A stretch of 64,000 nucleotides of DNA from Planctomycetota bacterium (GCA_029259915.1 JAJDED010000011.1:1-64000); one strand, 5' to 3'; shown: positions 1-8,549, counted from the first letter of the stretch. The notes: generated by a model not told the origin, from the sequence alone. Program-made: numbers and translations.

Positions 1-51
1 TGGAAACAAACGTTCTAGGAGACCGACCGTGGCCCACCCTTTCAAGCGGGC

Positions 52-102
52 CCGCCGCCCCTTTTTCTTTTTCGCTACGCTCAAAAGAAAAAGGGGCGGC
101 GG
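52..102. repeat. 20-bp perfect hairpin at left edge
   Basis: Bases 52-71 are the exact reverse complement of 83-102, with an 11-base loop. The stem is half GC-rich (CCGCCGCCCC) and half pyrimidine-rich. It ends three bases before the first possible start codon of the next gene. It could terminate a gene outside the window or be a dispersed palindrome like the others listed here. No T-run follows on either strand. Confidence 0.75.
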
Positions 103-105
103 CAG

Positions 106-777
106 GTGCCAGGCTATTTACAGAAACAATGGTACGCTAACAATCAGTGCGTGTCGCGTCATTGGCCATTAACTCTTTTCGTGGGCCTTTTGCTTGCAAT
201 CACGGCAAGTGGCACCCTTTTATGGCTGTTTCCCGAATCGCACTCTGTCGTGGCGTACCTGCGAGTTGAAGCATTAGCGCCCCTCGACCAAGATCAGCGG
301 ATTAATCCCAGGGAATACGAAATTTTCCAGCAAACACAGCTAACTTTGCTGAAAAGCAACCTCGTGCTACAGTCGGCATTGGGCCAACCTGATGTTAGCC
401 AACTAGACACCGTCATCAATAAGGAACCAGACCCGGTTCTATGGCTGTCGAAAGAGGTCCAAGTCTGCTTTCCTGGGGAAGGCGAAATCCTGCAAGTGCG
501 ATACGATGGGAAAGAAAGTCCTGATGACATGAAAAAGGTTATAGATGCTGTTATCGCCGCCTATAGTAATGAGGTATTCCATAATGAGCCAGATTCAGCA
601 CCTCAACGTATTCGAGTCATGCAATCAGCTATAGCGTCGGAACGGATTAATAAGGCGGAACGTAATTTTGTTGCCAGCTCAGTTGGCCTAGCAACCCTTT
701 GCCTGACATGTATGGGCAGTGTTCTGATAAGGTGCTGTGCAAACACACAGAAAAATACCCGTGTATCCCACTCCTGA
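106..777 (+). CDS. Wzz/chain-length-determinant-like envelope protein
   Basis: The predicted protein has 223 residues. A membrane segment lies near residues 20-42 (LFVGLLLAITASGTLLWLF) and a second near residues 190-210. Between them is a periplasmic-type domain of about 140 residues that includes VVAYLRVEA and an IDAVIAAYSNEVF helix. This two-helix layout and the early strand pattern resemble the Wzz/GumC chain-length domain of polysaccharide co-polymerases. The usual coiled-coil hairpin is very short and there is no tyrosine-kinase domain. The first start is GTG at 106, close behind a hairpin. GTG at 151 is an equally plausible start and would give 208 residues. No polysaccharide genes flank it inside the window. 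The family call is an inference from pattern only. Confidence 0.55.
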   Translation: MPGYLQKQWYANNQCVSRHWPLTLFVGLLLAITASGTLLWLFPESHSVVAYLRVEALAPLDQDQRINPREYEIFQQTQLTLLKSNLVLQSALGQPDVSQLDTVINKEPDPVLWLSKEVQVCFPGEGEILQVRYDGKESPDDMKKVIDAVIAAYSNEVFHNEPDSAPQRIRVMQSAIASERINKAERNFVASSVGLATLCLTCMGSVLIRCCANTQKNTRVSHS

Positions 778-790
778 AAGAGAACTCCTG

Positions 791-817
791 GCCAAGTGAT
801 TTTCCTTGGCATTTTTT
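791..817 (+). terminator. Rho-independent terminator after the Wzz-like gene
   Basis: GCCAAG (791-796) pairs with CTTGGC (805-810) around an 8-base loop, followed by ATTTTTT. It lies 14 bases after the stop at 777, in the short convergent gap before the leftward CobW-type gene. Confidence 0.7.
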
Positions 818-838
818 GCCTCAATCTGGGTGTTACTT

Positions 839-1957
839 CTATTCAAAGCGGTGCACGGGGACGGGGCGCCCCGGGCGGAAGTGTTGGACGGAGGAGAGTT
901 CGCAGGTGAGTTCCAGTTGACGCGCTATGTTTTCGACTGACTGTCGCACGTGTTTTGCCAGTTCGTCGGGGTCGCCGTGGACGCGGGCGTTGATTAGGGC
1001 TTCGGCGGCTATCACGTTGGCATTGCTGGTGATTGAGAGCTCAACGGGCTCGTCGGAAGCGACCCAGTTGGCGACCGCGATGCCGCTGCCTGCCGAGGCG
1101 AGGACTTTTACGTGGCCCGGTTCTGTTCCCGCTTTGCACATGGCTTCGCTAAAATCTGCGATCAGCAATTCGACCAACTGATCGAGCGAGAAAAGTTCCA
1201 TGTCGGAATTTGGCTGCGAGGGTTTTTTGCAAGAGAACCGGGCCACGCCGTTGAGCCAACCGAGTGCCGCTTCGCCTTCGGCGTAGGTGTCGTAGTCGAT
1301 TTCGAGCGCTTCGTGTGTCGCGCCCGGAGTGGCTGCGATCGCGGTGGTGATTTCTTCGTAACCTTCGCCTGTGGTGCTGCTGGCGGCTAGAACGGGTTTG
1401 TCGGGGAAGCGTTCTTGGAGCAGGCGCATCAACTCGTTTGTTTCGGACGGGGAGAGCCGATCGACTTTGTTTAGCACGATCAGCTGTGCTTCCTCCAATT
1501 GTTTAAGAAAAATATAGGCTGCCTGGGGCGAAAAGCCGCCGGTGGCGCCGCCCAAAATTTTGCGGCCATGTTCCGGTTTGCAAAGCACGGTCAAGGGACC
1601 CAATTCGTAACGATCGCCAAAGAGGTGTTGCAAGGGTTGGATTACTGTGGCCATCAAATCGGTGCAGCTGCCGACCGGTTCGGTGAGAATCACGTCGGGC
1701 TGCGAGTTTGATCCCAACCGAGCTGCCGTTTCCACGAGTTCGTCGAACTTGCAGCAAAAACAGGCCCCTGGGACTTCGCCAACTTCAAAGCCCTGGGCGC
1801 GAAGCAAGTGGGTGTCGACCAGGCCGTAGGCTTGATCGTTGGTGACCAAACCGACGCGGAGCCCCTGATCGGTAAACTGGCGAGCAAGTCGGGCAATGGC
1901 GGTTGTTTTGCCGGCACCGAGGAAACCGCCGATCATTAGGAGACGGGTGCGTTGCAT
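839..1957 (-). CDS. CobW/COG0523 (G3E) GTPase, putative metal chaperone
   Basis: This is a P-loop GTPase of about 372 residues. The Walker A motif GGFLGAGKTT starts about residue 10. Other features are NDQAYGLVDT, a metal-site motif of the CxCC type (ACFCCKF), a base-specificity motif NKVD, and a C-terminal region of the CobW type. COG0523 proteins insert or traffic zinc, cobalt or related metals, using the CxCC site to bind the ion. The start was placed at ATG 1957, right before MQRTRLLMIGGFLGAGKTT. An upstream extension to 2023 would translate a purine-rich repeat and is unlikely. The gene is divergent from the aminotransferase at 2001. No metal regulator or transporter sits beside it, so the metal is unknown. 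Confidence 0.85.
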   Translation of the reverse strand: MQRTRLLMIGGFLGAGKTTAIARLARQFTDQGLRVGLVTNDQAYGLVDTHLLRAQGFEVGEVPGACFCCKFDELVETAARLGSNSQPDVILTEPVGSCTDLMATVIQPLQHLFGDRYELGPLTVLCKPEHGRKILGGATGGFSPQAAYIFLKQLEEAQLIVLNKVDRLSPSETNELMRLLQERFPDKPVLAASSTTGEGYEEITTAIAATPGATHEALEIDYDTYAEGEAALGWLNGVARFSCKKPSQPNSDMELFSLDQLVELLIADFSEAMCKAGTEPGHVKVLASAGSGIAVANWVASDEPVELSITSNANVIAAEALINARVHGDPDELAKHVRQSVENIARQLELTCELSSVQHFRPGRPVPVHRFE

Positions 1958-1959
1958 AG

Positions 1960-1994
1960 AGAGGAGAGGTCGGAGGTCAGAGGTCGGAGAGGGA
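1960..1994. repeat. GAGGTCGGAGGTCA-type 7-bp tandem repeat
   Basis: The purine-rich stretch repeats GAGGTCG/GAGGTCA with a 7-base period between two divergent genes. Closely related text occurs at 39545-39651 (as both arms of an inverted repeat) and at 59521-59548. Here only one arm is seen. Confidence 0.7.
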
Positions 1995-2000
1995 AGGTGT

Positions 2001-3140
2001 ATGTCAACTGCTGCAAAGATCAATATACTTGTTTCTATGTTGAACTACACCCGGGAAACTTTTGGCTGGCCGATTGAGGATGCGGAGGTTCGGGCTGCGC
2101 TGGAACGGGCCTATTGCGATGGGAGTTGGGGAGTTTATGACGGGCCGAACTGTGCGGCGTTGGTTGGGGCGCTGCGAGAGTTTTTCCAATGCGAATCTGC
2201 TTTGCTCTGTTCGTCTGGTACCGTCGGAGTGGAATTGGCGCTGCGCGGATGTGGCGTTGAGGCGGGCGACGAAGTGGTGCTTGCCGGGTATGATTTTCCG
2301 GGTAACTTTCGCGCGATCGAGGCGATCGGTGCGCGGCCTGTTCTGATCGATGTGGTCGGCGACACATGGTGCCTTGATGCGGCAATGCTAGAAAAAATTG
2401 TCTGCGAGCGCATCAAGGCGGTGATTGTCTCGCACTTGCACGGTGGGTTGGCCGACATGGAGCGGATTGTCGACGTGGCTCGTAGTCAGGGTTGGCATGT
2501 TGTGGAAGATGCTTGCCAACAGCCGGGAGCGAAAATTGGCGATTCCCTGGTGGGGACTTGCGGGGACGCGGGCGTGCTCAGCTTTGGTGGCAGCAAGTTG
2601 TTGACCTCGGGACGCGGCGGGGCGGTGCTTACGAGCGCGCCCGAGATCTGCCAGCGCATGAAAGTGTTTTCTGAGCGGGGGAATCTGGCGTTTCCGCTGA
2701 GCGAGTTGCAGGCGGCTGTGTTGTTGCCTCAGTTGCAAAAGCTTGTAGAGAGAAATCTGGTGCGTAGCGAGCGCGTCGATTATTTGCGAAAGCAAACGGC
2801 AGAGTATTCCGAATGGCTGCGGCCCGTGGCTGTTTGCGACGGAGCCGAGGCCGCTTATTACAAGTTTGCTTGGTCGTTTGTTCCGGCGGAAAGTCGGCCG
2901 GAACTGCGCGAGCGTTTGCTGGCGGAGTTGCACGCGGCAGAAGTGCCGATTGACGCTGGTTTCCGTGGTTTTGCGGGTCGCAGTGTGCGCCGTTGTGAAA
3001 AACCGTTTGCGCTGCCAGTGTGTCACGCGTTAAGCCAGTCGACGCTGTTGCTCCATCACCCTGTGCTGTTGGCGCAAGAAAAAGCCGCCCATCAGGTTGC
3101 CGAGGCTTTGGGTCAAGCCGTGCGGCAAGTCGTTTCCTGA
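2001..3140 (+). CDS. DegT/DnrJ/EryC1-type PLP aminotransferase
   Basis: The protein is about 379 residues of the DegT/StrS fold-type I aminotransferase family. These enzymes transfer amino groups onto keto-sugars or similar carbonyls. Recognisable elements are an SSGTVGVELALRG segment at the cofactor-phosphate site, HLHGGLADM, VVEDACQQPGA, and the PLP-lysine region SFGGSKLLTSGRGG. The start is ATG 2001, preceded by GGGAAGG. ATG 2037 (MLNYTRETFGWP) is an alternative. The segment upstream to 1896 reads through the other gene's 5' end and is not counted. No sugar-nucleotide genes flank it, so the substrate cannot be told. Confidence 0.85.
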   Translation: MSTAAKINILVSMLNYTRETFGWPIEDAEVRAALERAYCDGSWGVYDGPNCAALVGALREFFQCESALLCSSGTVGVELALRGCGVEAGDEVVLAGYDFPGNFRAIEAIGARPVLIDVVGDTWCLDAAMLEKIVCERIKAVIVSHLHGGLADMERIVDVARSQGWHVVEDACQQPGAKIGDSLVGTCGDAGVLSFGGSKLLTSGRGGAVLTSAPEICQRMKVFSERGNLAFPLSELQAAVLLPQLQKLVERNLVRSERVDYLRKQTAEYSEWLRPVAVCDGAEAAYYKFAWSFVPAESRPELRERLLAELHAAEVPIDAGFRGFAGRSVRRCEKPFALPVCHALSQSTLLLHHPVLLAQEKAAHQVAEALGQAVRQVVS

Positions 3141-3227
3141 CTACTGCATTGGTAACAGGGGGGATACAAAGACGGGTTACCCACCAATACAGTCGGGCGG
3201 CGGAATGTCTGTGTTTTCAATCGGTTG

Positions 3228-3977
3228 CTAGTGAAAATTGCTGGCTAGGTGATGATCTCTCATGGAAGTGTTGGCCATCAGGTAGGGGGAGTATTTCAGC
3301 CCCAGTAAGAAACGTTGCATGGCCAAGTATTCGTCTTGCGCGGAGGGGTGATCTTCTGCGGCTTCCTGTCGGAGTTGGTCTCGAAATTCTTGGCAAGCCC
3401 GTGCAATCTCGTCGCGTAGGAAGCGGTCGTCTGCCATTCGGTAGTGAACGGTTCTGTCCATCAGCCAGGCAATTTTTTTGCGATGCTGAGCATAACGCGG
3501 ACCGGCGACCAGCGATGGCCAGGCAATGGCTCCTGTTTCCCAATTGAATTCGAACTGGTCGAGGCGATACGTGTGTGCGAGATCGAGATACTTTTTTTCC
3601 ATAAGTTGTTTGCCGGCTTCTCGGCGACCTTGTTTTAGTTCTCGTTGGTACTCGCGATATTCCTCCAGCATCTGCTTTCTTGCCAAGGCGGTGGCTGTTT
3701 TCTTTAGCGTATTGTCGTAGTGCTTCGACTCGACATGTTCCCAAACAAGCGCTGCCTTACTTTCGTCTACCAGAAAGTCGCCGTAGGCGGAAATCCAGGA
3801 TGCCTCGCCACGGCGGGCGCCTTCGTAGGCTGTCGACGAATGGCTGTGGAACGATTCGTGGGGAGCCACCCGACGTGAAACATACGCTTCGAGACGTGGG
3901 CTCGTGACCTGGGCAAAAACGGTTTGCGATGTTGCCAAGATCAAAACTACGGCGAGTGCTGAAGTGTGGCTACGCAT
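3228..3977 (-). CDS. Secreted protein of unknown function
   Basis: The protein has 249 residues. Residues 1-22 form a clean signal peptide (SALAVVLILATSQTVFA) with cleavage after FAQ. The mature part is rich in charged residues and predicted helices, with YREYQRELKQGRREAGKQ in a likely coiled stretch. No known catalytic motif was seen. The start has a good AGGAG 8 bases upstream. The gene begins 42 bases after the csrA stop on the same strand, so the two may be co-transcribed. It looks like a short exported scaffold or regulatory protein, but no function is assigned. Confidence 0.75.
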   Translation of the reverse strand: MRSHTSALAVVLILATSQTVFAQVTSPRLEAYVSRRVAPHESFHSHSSTAYEGARRGEASWISAYGDFLVDESKAALVWEHVESKHYDNTLKKTATALARKQMLEEYREYQRELKQGRREAGKQLMEKKYLDLAHTYRLDQFEFNWETGAIAWPSLVAGPRYAQHRKKIAWLMDRTVHYRMADDRFLRDEIARACQEFRDQLRQEAAEDHPSAQDEYLAMQRFLLGLKYSPYLMANTSMRDHHLASNFH

Positions 3978-4019
3978 GGGAAAGACTCCTGTCTTGAGTA
4001 TGGTAACACTCGTGCATCG

Positions 4020-4295
4020 TCATATTGAAAAAGTAGACGAATCGGGAGCATTTGTTGGAATCGGATCCTGTGAAACAATAAAAGTTTCGGTCTTCGTGTC
4101 AGACATTGTCGTGTCGGCTTGCTTCGGTTCCTCGAAAGCTTGGGCGGCATCCAAGAGTTCGCCTCGGAGCACGCGTACGCTTCGCGGAGCGTTGATTGCC
4201 AACGTCACTCGGTTGCCGGCAACGCGGCGGATTTCGACAAAAACATCGTTTCCAATGTGAATTCTTTCGCCTGTCTTGCGACTTAAAACGAGCAT
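4020..4295 (-). CDS. csrA: Carbon storage regulator CsrA with C-terminal extension
   Basis: The protein begins MLVLSRKTGERIHIG, which is diagnostic of CsrA, followed by the beta-strand core RVTLAINAPRSVRVLR. CsrA is a small dimeric RNA-binding protein that represses translation by covering GGA motifs at ribosome-binding sites. It often controls flagellar and storage functions. The start is ATG 4295 with GGAGGGAAG just upstream. The total is 91 residues against about 60-70 for the family. The last 30 or so residues (acidic, Ser/Thr-rich, ending STFSI) are an extension outside the core. No FliW is visible in the window. A flagellin lies at 46.8 kb. Confidence 0.92.
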   Translation of the reverse strand: MLVLSRKTGERIHIGNDVFVEIRRVAGNRVTLAINAPRSVRVLRGELLDAAQAFEEPKQADTTMSDTKTETFIVSQDPIPTNAPDSSTFSI

Positions 4296-4597
4296 CCTTA
4301 CTTCCCTCCATCTTGATAAGCTTTGTGGTGTCCGGCGTCTCTCCGTTATTGGAGGTGCCATCGCGTGTTGCGACAGCAGAGTATTAACGCAAGTCGTATG
4401 CCAATTGGTTGTTGGACGTTAGTTGCACGTGCTTAACCCCAGTTGCCATATGCGTTTAGCCAGAAAACCAGGGCGAGAGAAACAGTTCCCAGCAGTTGAA
4501 CCAGACCAGTCTGCGTCTCGATATGAGAGGCGATTCCAGATTCGAGACTCTCTGGTGAATCTGCGTGGGAGTGCCTAGGATGTTGGCGAAGCAGCGG

Positions 4598-4657
4598 AGA
4601 GCGGAGAGCTTAGTGCGAAGAGCCAGAAACCACTCTGGCTCTTCGCTCTCAGCTCTT
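4598..4657. repeat. Inverted repeat, AGAGCCAGA family
   Basis: The arm 4604-4627 (ending GCGAAGAGCCAGA) and 4634-4657 (starting TCTGGCTCTTCGC) form an imperfect hairpin with a 6-base loop. It sits 27 bases before the M24 peptidase start. Similar arms occur at 38245-38296 and 55971-56032. The rest of the 4296-4597 gap holds no gene or clear signal. Confidence 0.75.
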
Positions 4658-4684
4658 TAGAACTTTCTCCGTGGAAAGCCAGCG

Positions 4685-5791
4685 ATGCCTGATCCCTATG
4701 CTGTTGATATTGAAGCCTGCCGCGAACGGCAGAAACGCTTGCTGCGGGAAATGGAGCTTGCGGGGCTTGATTTGGTGCTGCTTACGCGTGGGGAGTCGAT
4801 CCAGTGGTTGACCGGTGCCTATGTGGGGCCGTTGTTTGCACCTGTTGCGGCGATTGATGCTGCGGGGCACGTCACGTTGGTGCTGCCTTCTCGGAAGTTG
4901 TCGCTGCGCGTGGCGGCCGATGAGTTGGCTGGTTACGAAGAGAAATGGCACTCGACTTTGCGCGACGAACAGCGCACCGCCAGCAACGATGTCTTGATCG
5001 CAATACTCAAGAAGCGCTCTGACCGCGTGGGGGGCGAATGGTCGCAGTTGGGGCCCCGATTGCTAGCGGAGTTTGGCGGGGATGTGGAAAATGTCGAGCC
5101 GTTGATGTTTCAGTTACGCCGGCATAAAAGTCCCGACGAACTGCGAATGCTCGCGCGGGCGAATGATGCGAATCGCGCAATGTACGCACACGCACGCGAG
5201 ATCGTTCGGCCTGGAATCAACGAGTTGGATGTCTACAATCAGCTGCATGCGGTTGCTGTGAGTGAATTGGGCGAGGCGCTCACCTATTTCGGGCAAGATT
5301 TTCAGGCGAATTCACGCGGTGGGCCGCCGCGTAATCGGACCATCAAGGAAGGCGAATTGGTTATCCTTGATCTGGGCGTTGGTTTCCGCGGTTTTTATTC
5401 CGACAACGCGCGAACGCTTGCCGTGGGAGGGCAACCGACCGAGCAGCAACAGCAAGCTTGGCAGCGCATTTGCGAAGTGTTTCCGCTGGTGGAATCGTTC
5501 GTTCGGCCTGGCGCTAGCTGCCGGGAGTTGTTCGAAAAGGTCCAGTCGCAGCTCGATGCTAGCGGACCTTGGGTTTTCAACCATCATCTGGGGCATGGCG
5601 TGGGGTATGCACCGCACGAAGGGCCGCATCTTAACCCGCACTGGGACGACGTCTTCCAGGAAGGTGATTATTTCACCGCCGAGCCGGGCCTGTATCACGA
5701 CGACTTGCAGCATGGGATTCGGCTGGAAGAGAACTACGTGGTGACAGCTGCTGGCATTGAGCGAGTGACCGACTACCCGCTGGAGCTGTGA
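4685..5791 (+). CDS. M24-family Xaa-Pro aminopeptidase-like metallopeptidase
   Basis: The protein has 368 residues. An N-terminal creatinase-like domain occupies about residues 1-140, followed by a pita-bread catalytic domain. All five metal ligands expected in the family are present: Asp229 (ILDLG), Asp240 (GFYSDNART), His304 (HHLGHGVG), Glu333 (AEPGLY) and Glu348 (IRLEENY). Enzymes of this type remove an N-terminal residue before proline using two metal ions, and the full ligand set suggests activity. No signal peptide is seen, so it is cytosolic. It is first in a rightward run with the CpsB-like and DUF1570 genes, separated by 96 bases from the next. Confidence 0.9.
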   Translation: MPDPYAVDIEACRERQKRLLREMELAGLDLVLLTRGESIQWLTGAYVGPLFAPVAAIDAAGHVTLVLPSRKLSLRVAADELAGYEEKWHSTLRDEQRTASNDVLIAILKKRSDRVGGEWSQLGPRLLAEFGGDVENVEPLMFQLRRHKSPDELRMLARANDANRAMYAHAREIVRPGINELDVYNQLHAVAVSELGEALTYFGQDFQANSRGGPPRNRTIKEGELVILDLGVGFRGFYSDNARTLAVGGQPTEQQQQAWQRICEVFPLVESFVRPGASCRELFEKVQSQLDASGPWVFNHHLGHGVGYAPHEGPHLNPHWDDVFQEGDYFTAEPGLYHDDLQHGIRLEENYVVTAAGIERVTDYPLEL

Positions 5792-5887
5792 TTCGCCTTG
5801 ACGTGCGCGAGCCTCCCGCTACACTCCCGCCCTCTCTTCTACCAACACAGCTTTTCTGCATGCGCGCTTCGGCGTCGGATTCGTCCT

Positions 5888-6682
5888 ATGCACGACGGTT
5901 TTGTCGACATCCATTGCCATATTTTACCGGGCATCGACGATGGTTCCCCCGATTGGGAAACATCGCTCGCGATGGCTCGTATGGCTGTTGAGCAGGGGAC
6001 TCGAACGATTGTCGCAACCGCCCATCAACTGGGCAATTTCGCACAGAACCGCGGCGATACGATCCGTCAGTTGACGGAACTGCTACAGCAGTTGCTCGAC
6101 GAACAGCAAGTCCCGCTGCAAGTTTTGCCAGGCGGCGACGTGCGGATTGAAGACCAGATGCTCGCGCTTTTGGGGCAAGGCGATGTGCTGTCGCTTGCCG
6201 ACCTTCGCCAGCATGTGTTGTTGGAACTGCCCCACGATTTGTATTTTCCGCTAGAGGGGCTTTTAGAAGATTTGCAGCGCGCTGGCATGGTGGGAATTCT
6301 TTCCCATCCGGAGCGTAACCAAGGTATTTTGCGAAATCCGGAAACGGTTGCTCCGCTGGTCGAAGCAGGATGTTTGATGCAAGTGACCGCGGGGAGCTTA
6401 ATGGGATCGTTCGGGTCGCAGTCGCAGCGGCTTGCCGAAAGGATGCTTAGCGAGGGTTTGGTCCACTTTGTTGCGACGGATGCCCACGGGATAACATCGC
6501 GCCGCCCATTGATGCGGCGCGCGTTCGATCGGGTTGTGGCGCTTACCGATGAAGAGACGGCTGAGGAACTTTGCTCGGTGAATCCCGGCTTGGTGGCCCA
6601 AGGCAAAAGCGTTTCTGCAGGACGGCGCGCGGTGCCCGGCAAGGGATGGAAACAATGGTTCTCTCGCAGAAAGGCAGGATGA
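5888..6682 (+). CDS. CpsB/CapC-type PHP tyrosine-protein phosphatase
   Basis: The protein has about 264 residues in a PHP metal-dependent phosphatase fold. Motifs in order are DIHCHILPGIDDG near the N-terminus, ATAHQ, SHPERN and ATDAHG, which supply the tri-metal site. CpsB/Wzb-like enzymes dephosphorylate the tyrosine kinases that steer capsule or exopolysaccharide export. TAH replaces the TPH usual in the second motif. The start was set at ATG 5888 because the motif follows at once. The frame open from 5798 has no homology-like sequence. Its stop overlaps the start of the next gene (ATGA), which argues for one transcript. The partner kinase is not in the window. Confidence 0.85.
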   Translation: MHDGFVDIHCHILPGIDDGSPDWETSLAMARMAVEQGTRTIVATAHQLGNFAQNRGDTIRQLTELLQQLLDEQQVPLQVLPGGDVRIEDQMLALLGQGDVLSLADLRQHVLLELPHDLYFPLEGLLEDLQRAGMVGILSHPERNQGILRNPETVAPLVEAGCLMQVTAGSLMGSFGSQSQRLAERMLSEGLVHFVATDAHGITSRRPLMRRAFDRVVALTDEETAEELCSVNPGLVAQGKSVSAGRRAVPGKGWKQWFSRRKAG

Positions 6683-7482
6683 TGCGCGGACTAACGCGAC
6701 GAAAATTTCTGGCAATCGGCGGGGCTCTGGCAGCGACGCATTGGCTGGCCAATCAGGCGGCTTGCCAAGCAGCACCTCTGTGGGCAGATCATCGAACGCA
6801 TGGGCCGTTCCAGTGTCAGGCGACTTTTCCATTGGATAAATTTTCGCCGCTGTTTGAAGAGCTTTCTTCACTGGAACTCGAATTGCAGCGTACACTGGCG
6901 GTGCCGCCGGCTCGAAAAAACATTGACGTTTATCTTTTTGATGATGAAACGTCCTATCGCGAAGCCCTCAATCAACTTTACCCGAGAGTTCCGTATCGTC
7001 GCGCTCTGTATGTACAACGGGGCGGACAAGGAAGTGTTTATGCCCACTGGCAGCCGGAGTTGCCGGTCGATTTACGACACGAATGCACGCACGCGTTGCT
7101 CCATACGAATCTGGCCATGGTTCCTCTTTGGCTCGACGAAGGATTGGCAGAGTACTTCGAGATGGTTGCCCCACAGCGTGCCTTTCAGCATCCGCACTTA
7201 TCGAAGCTGCGTTGGAATTTGCGATTCGGGATGATTCGGGACGTCGAATCGTTAGAAACGTGTCACGAACTTTCGGACATGGGCGGCGTCGAATATCGGT
7301 TTGCCTGGGCGTGGGTTCATTTCATGTTGCATGGTCCCTTGCCGGCACATCGGGCTTTGGTCCATTACCTCAAAGATATTCGCCAGAACAATCCCCCCGG
7401 GCAACTTTCGGAACGACTCCGCATGGCCATGCCCGACCTGGAACAACAATTTGTACAGCATTTCCATCAGTGGAAGCGATAA
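6679..7482 (+). CDS. Tat-exported DUF1570-like zinc metalloprotein
   Basis: The protein has about 267 residues. It starts with a twin-arginine signal (LTRRKFLAIGGALAAT), so it is predicted to be exported folded. A gluzincin-type motif HECTH lies at residues 134-138, followed by WLDEGLAEYFE, with the third ligand probably in the latter segment. This arrangement matches the peptidase MA-like DUF1570 group that is frequent in Planctomycetes. The substrate is unknown. The start codon overlaps the stop of the CpsB-like gene, with AAGGCAGG as ribosome-binding site. ATG 6682 would be equally good and differs by one residue. Confidence 0.8.
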   Translation: MMRGLTRRKFLAIGGALAATHWLANQAACQAAPLWADHRTHGPFQCQATFPLDKFSPLFEELSSLELELQRTLAVPPARKNIDVYLFDDETSYREALNQLYPRVPYRRALYVQRGGQGSVYAHWQPELPVDLRHECTHALLHTNLAMVPLWLDEGLAEYFEMVAPQRAFQHPHLSKLRWNLRFGMIRDVESLETCHELSDMGGVEYRFAWAWVHFMLHGPLPAHRALVHYLKDIRQNNPPGQLSERLRMAMPDLEQQFVQHFHQWKR

Positions 7483-7798
7483 GGCCAGAGTGGAGAAGAT
7501 TTAACGATTAGCAAAACCGTAACTTACCGCGTTTGATGCGATAACCCTAGTAAACGATATGACGAGGAGAACAGATATCGTTATATCCATTATTTTTGGA
7601 CGCAACTTGAAACTGTCGAATCCAAGGGACCGATACCGCACACAAGGTGCAACTAGGAATTCACTGCGTCGATCATGCGGCCGGTTCCCCATGTTAAGTA
7701 ATCGGATGTGCGATACGCACTTTAATGTTCATGAATGCAGGGGTGGCAAGGAATGCTAGGCCTCAATTAGGGCCTGACTCGAAAAGGAATCGAAAGTC
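7483..7798. other. Gene-free stretch
   Basis: No convincing gene was found. A short open frame at 7559-7759 has a composition unlike a real protein and no ribosome-binding site. The sequence is more AT-rich than its neighbours. It presumably carries the promoter of the secreted protein at 7799, but no clear -35/-10 pair could be chosen. Confidence 0.5.
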
Positions 7799-8326
7799 AT
7801 GAAACTTACGAACTTGAAAATGACTGCTGCTGCTTTGTCATGCGTCGGTATGCTTCTCTCGCCAACGGCATTGGCCTCTACTGTTCAACCTGCACCACGC
7901 GATGTAGTGTTGCAAGAAGGTGGAGTGCTTCATGGGCACGTAATCGATGCCGAGGGTGCGGCATTGGTTAAGACTGAGGTCACCTTAGAGAACCAGAGTC
8001 AAGAGGTTCTTCGCTTGCAAACGGATGGAGAAGGCAACTTTTCCGTAGTTGGCATGCAAGGCGGTGTCTACAAAGTTGCGTCACTTGGGAACGAAAACGT
8101 CGTGCGCGTCTGGGCGCCCAATACGGCTCCGCCAGCTGCTCAGCAGACTTTGACGATGGTTGTCGGCAATGACGTGGTGCGTGCTCAATATGGCAACACG
8201 CCTGGGCCGTTTACTTCGATCGCTCAGTGGGTTGCAGAGCATCCGATCATGACTGCCGGTTTTGTGGCAGCGGGTATCGCGATTCCGATTGCGTTGGATG
8301 ACGATGATCCTCCCGCGACTCCTTAG
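7799..8326 (+). CDS. Secreted protein with carboxypeptidase-regulatory-like (Ig) domain
   Basis: The protein has 175 residues. A signal peptide covers residues 1-26 (ALSCVGMLLSPTALAS). An Ig-like fold of the carboxypeptidase-regulatory type follows (GGVLHGHVIDAEGAALVKTEV, then TDGEGNFSVVGMQGGVYKV). A C-terminal hydrophobic segment (IMTAGFVAAGIAIPIAL) precedes an acidic tail, DDDDPP. The last feature suggests the protein is held in a membrane after export. AAAGGAA precedes the ATG. A clear terminator lies downstream at 8481. Its role is unknown; it may be a cell-surface or envelope component. Confidence 0.7.
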   Translation: MKLTNLKMTAAALSCVGMLLSPTALASTVQPAPRDVVLQEGGVLHGHVIDAEGAALVKTEVTLENQSQEVLRLQTDGEGNFSVVGMQGGVYKVASLGNENVVRVWAPNTAPPAAQQTLTMVVGNDVVRAQYGNTPGPFTSIAQWVAEHPIMTAGFVAAGIAIPIALDDDDPPATP

Positions 8327-8363
8327 AGCCGTTGCGGGTTAGCACTTGCGATAAAGATCAGAT

Positions 8364-8407
8364 TAGCCGCGAGTCGCCGGTGCCGGTGGGTCGTAAATCC
8401 GCGGCTA
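8364..8407. repeat. TAGCCGCG...CGCGGCTA inverted repeat
   Basis: TAGCCGCG (8364-8371) pairs with CGCGGCTA (8400-8407) across a 28-base spacer that itself contains CGCCGGTGCCGG. Related CTAGCC/GGCTAG-ended hairpins occur at 21212-21265 and 16325-16378. Confidence 0.5.
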
Positions 8408-8480
8408 GTCTTGGGGCAGAGTATAGATTCAACAAGGATATCTGAGTTTCGGCGAGTCTCTCAGAGAGTTGAAAACTATT

Positions 8481-8512
8481 ATCACGCGGTATACATGCCG
8501 CGTGATTTTTTT
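8481..8512 (+). terminator. Rho-independent terminator
   Basis: ATCACGCGG (8481-8489) and CCGCGTGAT (8498-8506) form a perfect 9-bp stem with an 8-base loop, followed by seven T. It is downstream of the secreted protein ending at 8326 and is the clearest intrinsic terminator in the window. Confidence 0.85.
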
Positions 8513-8549
8513 GCCGTGACTTAATTCGACATTTGCAATTTTTAGCAAG

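Noticed and set aside
7559..7759. Open frame of 66 codons before the secreted protein at 7799
   Set aside because: No ribosome-binding site, odd composition, and no resemblance to any family.
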